Shown here one piece after another: positions 57,215 to 64,000 of a stretch of DNA of 64,000 nucleotides. A program made the translations under genes and the position numbers. Under the pieces are notes generated by a model, which worked only from the letters and a program-made list of their open reading frames with translations, made no database searches and was not told the DNA's origin. The first letter of the stretch is position 1. Each line of letters begins with the position of its first letter. The DNA comes from Lasiosphaeris hirsuta (Eukaryota > Ascomycota > Sordariomycetes > Sordariales > Lasiosphaeriaceae), in NCBI GenBank assembly GCA_030549175.1, contig JAUKUA010000001.1, positions 6,138,001 through 6,202,000 on the forward strand, given 5' to 3'.

Positions 57215-60200
57215 ATGTCTGCTGCAATGGAGTCGCCACTCAGGCTACCCATCCTGCCTTCACAATGTTATTCTTCAACATCGGAGTATGAAACTGAGAA
57301 TGGCTACGGGCACCCCACATCGAGACCACCCCTTGGAGAGTCAACAGGTAATGCTCGACACAGCCAATGCGGCACGTTGATAAGGACTTCCTATGTCCAG
57401 CGCCTGGATCCGCTCTCCTCCATGGCCACGTCGATGCCAACGCCACTCTTGGTGCCGACCCAAGCTTTAGGTTCCACGTATGACTCGCCTGTGTTATCAA
57501 GACAGCAGGACCGACATCAGCTCGAAAACCGGCTTAGTCGGCGAAGGAGGGATGACGCCAACCCATTATGGACGTATTGGCAGCAATTCGAGACGTATAG
57601 GAAGAAGCAGGACGAGAAAGATAACGGGGAGGGCCAAAAAAAGCCGTGGCCCCAGGTACTCGAGTGGGGGTTCTTGGACGGTAAGAGGCCGAAGCAGTCG
57701 AGCCGGGTCCTAAGCAGGCTAATGGCTAACGAAACCCAGCTATCCTCATAGTTCCCCACATTGGGCGAAAGAAATGGAGCGTAAGGGGCAAGGAGAGTCC
57801 ATTTGGCAGAAACATGCTGCTGTGTGAATACCTATGGTATTACTATCTGAAAAGCTTGCCGCCAAATCAAAGCCCGGACCTTGAATTGAAGAGGACAAGG
57901 AAGCAGGTTTCGAGCCACATCCAGGTGGTAAAGAATATCTTCAAGAATCACCGCTGCTGTAAGTTGACGCGCCACAAGGCTGTGCTTCTCTTCCCCCACT
58001 GCGTGGCATTCTACCATGCACACCACGTCGCACCGCCCCTGACCACGCATGTCTCTGATTTCATCCCCGCAGGCCACATTTTCTTGCCCAAAGAGCATGC
58101 ACAAACAAGGGGCAAAGGCAAGGAGAAAGAGAAGGGTCAGGATAAAGGCCATATTGACTCGGCATTGCTCAAGAGACACCCTGTGATGATTGCCCTGTCT
58201 GAAGGGCGGCTTCCCGACGAGCGACCGAACTTCGATTACTTCGTCCGGATCCTCGCCTTGAACGACTACATTGCGGTCAGACCCAAGCGCTGCTGGATTT
58301 TTGTGTCACATCCGGATGTGGCTGTAAGCGAAGATGGGTCGGGATATCTCCAAGCTAGCGGGGACAGACTAGGGAGGGACAAGTTTCCTCACCTTGAGCG
58401 AAATCTCGAGCGCGAGAAGTGGGCCAAGGAGGAACAGCAAATATTCAAGGGCGCGCTGCTTCACGAGTTCACCAAGGATATGACTCAGACGTTTTCAAGC
58501 ACCCTCAGAGAAGCAACCCAGGGGTGGGAGACAGCGTTCCCAGACCTGCACCACAGACTAGAAACCATTGTGGCCGCCAACACACACGCCGACCCGCTCG
58601 CCGCAGAGTCGGAGCTTGACATTCTCCACATGCACGTCATGATGGATTTGAATGAAAAGCGTCGGTTTCCCAGCCAGGCAGAGCTCAACTCGTGGGTTGA
58701 AATCAACATCGAGAAGCCGCACCTTCTCAACCACCGCTGGAAGGTGGAAACACGGCTGGCGCGGCCGCCTGAGCTGAGCTATTCGAACGAAGACTCGGGC
58801 CCGGAGCTTTTGTACGAAACATCTGCCGAGATCGCCATTCAATACCAGCACCGACCAGGATGCGACGGTTCGCACAGGCGTGGAGGCGACCGCTGCCACT
58901 GTACTTCCCAACACTGCCGCCGAGACTGGGTGACGGTGCCGTTCCCAGCTGATGTGTGGGCTCTTACGCTCAGCAACTGTGCAGAGTACCCGGCTCACCC
59001 CCAGGCGGCCCCGCGGGGACGTAGTAGGAAGGCCAAGATGCCGGTCAAGAGGGAGGATGATAGTGACGCGGACCCCAGGCCGAACACCAACAACCAGCCC
59101 ACCCAGATGGACCTAATGCCCAAGATTGCCATGGTTCAGGAGATTTGGTCCCGCCCTTCGGAAGCGTCGCAGGAAAGAGACGTAGATAGCACAGAGGCGC
59201 AAAACAACGCGCGGTGGGCGCGCCGTGCCTTGATGATTTGGACGTTCGAGACAGCACATTCCATCGACAAGGAAGGCAAGGTCCGCACTGCCCAGGGCGG
59301 GAAGACAACCTGGCGCTTCCTGACCATTCTTGACCCCCTCAGTGAATACCACCTGCAAAACTCGGTCCTGGGTGGGTTGAGCGGGAACCGAAGAGGCCCC
59401 AGGGCTTACAGTGACAGCGCAACCAGCGCCAGACAGGCCATTCCCAGGGGGTCTGCGTCAAGCACTGCCATACATGATTCTATCATGTCCCCTAACCCCA
59501 CGTATCACCATCTGTCTGCGAGCATGAGCGAGAACTTTGCGACGGGTTGGGAAACACCAGATGGGTTACATCTCTCCGCCTCAGTTGCCCAGGCCGCCTA
59601 CGATGCCCACCTCATGGCACACTCAGTCCCGGGGTCCGGAATTACAACACCGGCGGGTTACGGCTTGCCCGATGGCTATGGCGGGCATGGCGGGCTCGCT
59701 ACGCCGCCACCAACTGCGTCCCTCAACAGTTCGTTTGCACATAGTTTCGGCGGGAACTCCAACAACGCCGATCACCTGACAAGCTACATGGCTACAACAG
59801 TTGGGATGGATCATGGTTCGCAGGCCTTGGCTACTACTAGCTTGTCACATGTGGCCGATCCATACCTGACGGCAAATCCCCCGGGCTTTGATGTAGCTTC
59901 GTACAATGAGGCACAAAACCAAATGGCGACTTGGGGCGGCGGCAGTGTCACGGATATCGAATCTGGCTCTTGGCCTAATGGGTACATTACGGCCGGCAGT
60001 GGGGATCACCGCTACCACTACGGCGGTAATGGCGTGCTAAACTGGTCATCGGGACACGGCGGTGAGCCGGTGGGGGGGCTGGGTAGAAACAACCGACATC
60101 GTCATGACCCCCCACAGCATCAACAACCCCATCACCAACTCTGGAGCCCGCCCGCTTCGGCAAACACGCTAGAAGTACAGGCTTCACTATACGGTCAGGC

Positions 60201-60633
60201 GCGTAGCCAGAACACCGCCTGGACGGCTTCTGTCGCCCCTCCGATCATTCCTAGTGGTGGCCACGAAGTGCACAACAGTGACAGCCAAGGATGGGTTCAC
60301 GTGGAAGACTCCTCGGGTGTCGTGGTGGGTTCTGATCTCTCGCGTGATTGGGAAGAAGTGACAAGCAATGCGAGCACCAGCGTCTCAGAGGCCTCGACAG
60401 ACCCGTCACATCGGGCAGGGTATCAGCAAAGCGTCGAGGATGCGGCCCAAACAGGCGACGGTTACCCGGATGGCGCAGGCCACGGTAGAGAGGAGCGTGG
60501 CAGTATCTCGCCCAGCCCGCCGCCGCAGACGAGCTACCCCCATGGCGTGAAGCGCAGCCGCTCTGATAGTCTGGACGCTGCTAGCTGCCTTGACTATCGG
60601 GCGTTGTCGATGCCAAAGCTCACGCGCCGGTAG
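57215..60633 (+). CDS. abaA: TEA/ATTS-domain transcription factor, AbaA-like
   Basis: This is a TEA/ATTS-domain regulator of the AbaA type. In Aspergillus AbaA acts after BrlA in conidiophore development and binds CATTCY sites. Exons 57215-57680, 57740-57958 and 58073-60633 give 1081 aa; A. nidulans AbaA has about 800. The TEA domain (about residues 140-230) reads KKPWPQVLEWGFLDAILIV, PHIGRKKWSVRGKE, GRNMLLCEYLWYYYL and SSHIQVVKNIFKNHRC, with the DNA-contacting third helix intact. The second intron (57959-58072) is 114 nt, in frame and stop-free, so the region also reads as one long exon. I call it an intron because it has GTAAGT and CCCCGCAG ends and its removal restores the AbaA-like HIFLP block. 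Conserved downstream words are 'ALSEGRLPDERPNFDYF' and 'VRPKRCWIFVSHPD'. The C-terminal half is Gly/His/Ser-rich and low in complexity. Confidence 0.85.
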
Positions 60634-61731
60634 AACGGCCGAAAATCAGGCTGCTGAATCCCATACGGGGGATAAGCATGCTACATGGCTATAGCCTATG
60701 CTTTTTCTGGTGTGGGGAGGGGTGTGTTTGTAGCGGCGTTCGTATGCATTTTCCGTGGCGTCCTGGATCTGTTGGGTCTAGAAATTAATGTAATGAAGAC
60801 TCCGGCGTATTGGATCAGATCAGGAATGATGAGATTTTGATAGAGGATGCATCGTGTTTTTCCTTGTCGGCAAAACGAAATATGGTCTAGTAGTGTAGTG
60901 TAGCAGTGAGAGAATACAACTCCAGGCTCCCACAGCGAGCCTGCAAGATCAGTTTGGTCATTTTCCCCATATCTTGGTTTTTCCAGGATCACAACTAAGT
61001 AGCTTCAGCCCCCCTGTCGGGTTCGCCGTTGGGAATGACAGGTGTTTGTTTCGACTGACTCAAAGAAACAAGGTTTTCGCCTCTTTGTTGAAGATGGCAA
61101 GGCTCCACGAGTCACATGATAAACGAAACAAAACGTGGGGTCTAAGATACACGTGGGAAAGATTTGGGGTCATTCTACTCTCTATATGCTTGCCCTCTAG
61201 GCAAACCTCGTGCGTTGGGAATACAAGGGGGCAATCTTTGCGAGGTGTTGAGTTAAGTACCACATTCCAAACGAATCGCTAGTGAGGTGATGCCTTGCCG
61301 GTGTACCCTGTAAAATGAAGAGGAAAAAAAAAAAAGGTCAAGGGAAAATAAAACTAGAAATGATGTTGAAACATGGAATGTCGCGGGATTACCTGTTACC
61401 TCTCACCCGATAAACTTCGAAAATGAGACGGAGAACGGCTGATGGGGGATCAGCATATTAATCCCCAAGGTTCCGGGACGCAGTCTCTGTGCGGCACGAG
61501 ACCACCACTTCTGAAGCCATGTCGCACATCACGCCGGGTGAATGCCAGGGCAGTTATGCGCAAACAGGCAGGGGGCATGTCAATCATGAGTTGTGCTCAC
61601 CCAATAATCCGGGGGAGCGTCGCTAGGCATTGAGGCATTGTGTTCGCTCCCAAGCACCACTCCCACAAATGAATTGAACGAAGGTAAGCGGTTATCGACG
61701 AGGTAGGACACTTTTGCCATTTCAATTTAAA

Positions 61732-61758
61732 TTTTTTTTTTTTTTTTTTTTTTTTTTT
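61732..61758. repeat. Poly-T run (27 nt)
   Basis: Twenty-seven uninterrupted T residues, the longest homopolymer in the window. It could be the tail of a retroposed insertion on the minus strand, but I see no accompanying gene copy or target-site duplication. Confidence 0.95.
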
Positions 61759-62910
61759 GGCAAACTGCGCGTGCGACGGGCGGCAAGGCGGCAATTTGGC
61801 CAAGCGCCGTCGAGTTGGGCTTTCATCCGAAGAGTCTGGTCGGTCGCACGCGACGGGGCTCAGCGACAGCGTGTCGTTGTCGCAGTGCCGCTCGATGCCA
61901 AGAGATGGGCTGGCCAGGTCGGCTGGCCCTTCCGCTGTGGCCCACTAGTGGCCGCAGAGCAGCGTGTCTTGAGCGAATCGCTTGCAGCGGGGCCCTTGAA
62001 GTTGCAACCAGCGTCGAGTGGCTTTCCCCAGTTCTTGCCTTCGCCAATCTGGACCCTGCTGTGCATTGACGGCACGACTGGATGAGGTGCATCGATCGGC
62101 GTCGCAAGAGACAAGGCTAAACGGGCGGCCCCTGCGTCTATCTTGGACTGCAACTGCCAGTGGACTTGCTGCCAGGACCTTGTACCTACCACCGCGCCAG
62201 CGACGACAGCTACCTGCCGTCTATTTCTGATCCGCCAACCGTGGCCAACCCACCCAAACGGTTCGCCGTCCGCTAAAGCGAGCGACACCAAGAGGCAGGC
62301 GCCCTGCTGCATCCACATCTTTCGATCGAATGAGCCGCGTGGCGGTCCTTGGCCGTTCTTGGCCTTCGATGGCTGCCCACAGCTGCCCGTGGCTGCCCGC
62401 CGTCCCGGACACCTTCTCCAGCCTGTTTCGTGACAGCTCGCCGCAATGCGAATGGCCAGTCCGACAGCTCCCATGCCGTCGTAGATCCCTGCCATGCCAG
62501 CCTCCCACTCTGAGCAATCTCGAGCCGGGCGCCCTCCCCCCTTCCTATTTCCCGGACCCAAGGCGCGGTGCCAAGTCTTTGTTCGTCGGCGTCTCCATTT
62601 GCCTCCAGTCACTCTCCTCCTCTTCCTCTCCCGATCCCTGATGCCTTACTTAGTCAAGCATGTAGGCGTGATATCACATCCACCGTCACCTTGCCATGTC
62701 TTGCTGTTTGTTTCCTCTGCCCCAACTGTTTTGCCCCATCCCCCGCCTAGTCACACGCAGACAAGCCTGAGCTCCCCGCTGGGCTCCCCACTCCGCCGTC
62801 GAGCGAGCTCTCCGGCCTGTTGACCGGACACTCCAAGAGACACAACTCAGGTTCCGCCCTGCTCGAATCACACCGCCAGTCCCCAGCGGCGCGTTGGTGG
62901 CAAGAGTCTG

Positions 62911-62924
62911 TCTCTCTCTCTCTC
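62911..62924. repeat. (TC)n microsatellite
   Basis: Seven TC units in the presumed leader region of the LPMO-like gene. Confidence 0.9.
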
Positions 62925-63389
62925 GCCGATATTCCTTTGACCATTAATACCTTGCTTCGAGTTTGTTGAACAACGCCATTGTATTGCTCCCTTTGTCCAT
63001 TCAACTCAGGCACCTCGACAATGGGGATATAACTCCGTCCGCCACTTCTTCCATTTCTATTCTAGACACAGCTGGTCTTGTTACTCACGCTGGCCGTACT
63101 TCACCCCTTAAATAATAGGCTCTTTCCCCTCTTGCTGGTTCGAGAGCGCTTTTGCTTCTGGCTTCTAATCGATCGAAATTCTCTATTCACATCACCGAAT
63201 CCACAACAAGAGTCGCAAACCGTACAACCATTCAAACTCTATCACCCACTGCCCTCAACATAATTTGGCATTCTCTGGCCGGCACAGATACAAATATTTA
63301 TTGCCCACCCAACCCATCCATTCCCAGGACTCCATCCCACTACCAACAACGAGGCAGCTTTCAGCATCTTTGGCATCCTCCTCGTCACC

Positions 63390-64000
63390 ATGAAGGCGCG
63401 TATTTGTTCAGCGCGCGGCCTCCTGGCCGCTGTGCTTCTCGGCATCTTGAAAACCGCCACGACACATTCCTGGCCTGAGCAGATCTTTTATATTGCGTCA
63501 AACGGCACTATGGTTGGAGCGCCCGGCTACCCTAGATCACACATCCCGCGGGGCACCAAACCAGAAAATGATATCGTCTGGCTTCTCCCACCAAACGGCG
63601 GCCCCAAGGCCTTCCTCCCGGACCTCAAGATTGCGAGGCCCGATCAGCGGGAGTTGAAGGCCACGAGCTACACTGACGAGTTTCCCATGCTGAAGGTGGC
63701 GCCCGGGGATTTTGTTGCCATCAAATATACCGAGAATGGTCATGTCTCGCGCCCAGAGATCACAAATCCCACCAAGCCCGTCAACCGGGGCACTGTCTAT
63801 CTATACGGCACAACAGAAAACGACCTGAGCAACGCCAACCTCCTCGACATCCACCTGAAGTGGACGGCCGATGGCACGGGGGGTGACGGCAAGGGAAAGC
63901 TCCTCGCCACAAGACATTTTGACGATGGTCAATGTTTCGAGGCTGTCCCCGCGGATGGTGATACCGAGGGTATCACCAACCACCGCATGGGCGTTTTCAG
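63390..64000 (+). CDS. Secreted LPMO-like protein (DUF7492-type), N-terminal part
   Basis: The frame opens at an ATG in a good context (CACCATGA) and runs off the window after 203 codons. Residues 1-25 form a signal peptide with the hydrophobic core GLLAAVLLGIL, ending KTATT. The mature protein would begin HSWPEQIFYIASNGTMVG, and an N-terminal histidine at the cleavage point is the hallmark of the copper 'histidine brace' of lytic polysaccharide monooxygenases. A second histidine occurs in the block APGDFVAIKYTENGHVSRP, followed by NRGTVYLYGT. This pattern matches fungal secreted proteins I recall as DUF7492, often labelled LPMO-like; the substrate and activity are not established. The last bases may be near a splice site, so exon structure beyond 64000 is unknown. 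Confidence 0.7.
   Translation, partial: MKARICSARGLLAAVLLGILKTATTHSWPEQIFYIASNGTMVGAPGYPRSHIPRGTKPENDIVWLLPPNGGPKAFLPDLKIARPDQRELKATSYTDEFPMLKVAPGDFVAIKYTENGHVSRPEITNPTKPVNRGTVYLYGTTENDLSNANLLDIHLKWTADGTGGDGKGKLLATRHFDDGQCFEAVPADGDTEGITNHRMGVF

Larger units (their letters stand above)
60634..63389. other. Intergenic: TEA gene 3' end to LPMO-like gene promoter
   Basis: This 2.8-kb gap holds a 27-T run, a CT microsatellite and pyrimidine-rich DNA towards the LPMO-like gene. A 250-codon minus-strand frame at 61860-62612 has no motif. I see no supported gene. Confidence 0.5.

Noticed and set aside
61860..62612. 250-codon minus-strand frame upstream of the LPMO-like gene
   Set aside because: It is Gly/Arg/Trp-rich without any domain and lies in presumed promoter DNA.

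Overview
The window is nuclear DNA of a filamentous ascomycete, most likely a Sordariomycete. The evidence is short GT-AG introns (about 50-220 nt) with CTAAC/CTGAC-type branch sites in nearly every gene, long pyrimidine-rich 5' leaders, and a gene set found together only in moulds: an AbaA-type TEA regulator, a LaeA-like methyltransferase, L-arabinitol dehydrogenase and a secreted LPMO-like protein. I see no bacterial features, no virus, no CRISPR array and no intact transposon. Exon boundaries were worked out by hand from splice signals and reading phase, and every multi-exon model below closes in phase.

Layout. 1-435: 3' end of an APC-family permease. 0.4-6.5 kb: gene-poor, ending in the probable leader of a LaeA-like methyltransferase (6.5-7.8 kb). 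10.7-13.5 kb, minus strand: ATP synthase subunit g and L-arabinitol 4-dehydrogenase. 16.7-17.6 kb: a Bap31-like ER protein. 18.3-23.5 kb: a DUF1479 gene with two in-frame stops, a tiny 4F5/zinc-binding protein and an isopenicillin-N-synthase-like dioxygenase. 24.2-28.0 kb: UTP17/NAN1 and RPB10, divergent over a 348-bp promoter. 32.4-34.9 kb: a conserved protein with repeated CWxL motifs. 36.1-39.4 kb, minus strand: an EFM2-like methyltransferase and an uncharacterised acidic-tailed protein. 39.4-48.5 kb: 9 kb without a convincing gene. 48.5-60.6 kb: ELL-like elongation factor, dynein light chain LC8 (minus, seven exons), MRD1 and an AbaA-like TEA factor. 63.4 kb to the end: start of a secreted LPMO-like protein, cut by the window edge.

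How the genes work together. There is no biosynthetic cluster. Three genes serve ribosome and RNA synthesis: UTP17 and MRD1 (18S rRNA processing) and RPB10 (shared by RNA polymerases I, II and III). AbaA-like and LaeA-like are candidate development and metabolism regulators, and lad1 acts in pentose catabolism. The most unusual items are the disabled DUF1479 gene, the dynein light chain split into seven exons, the 114-nt in-frame intron in the TEA gene, an inverted GATA pair in the UTP17/RPB10 promoter, and the CWxL-repeat protein.
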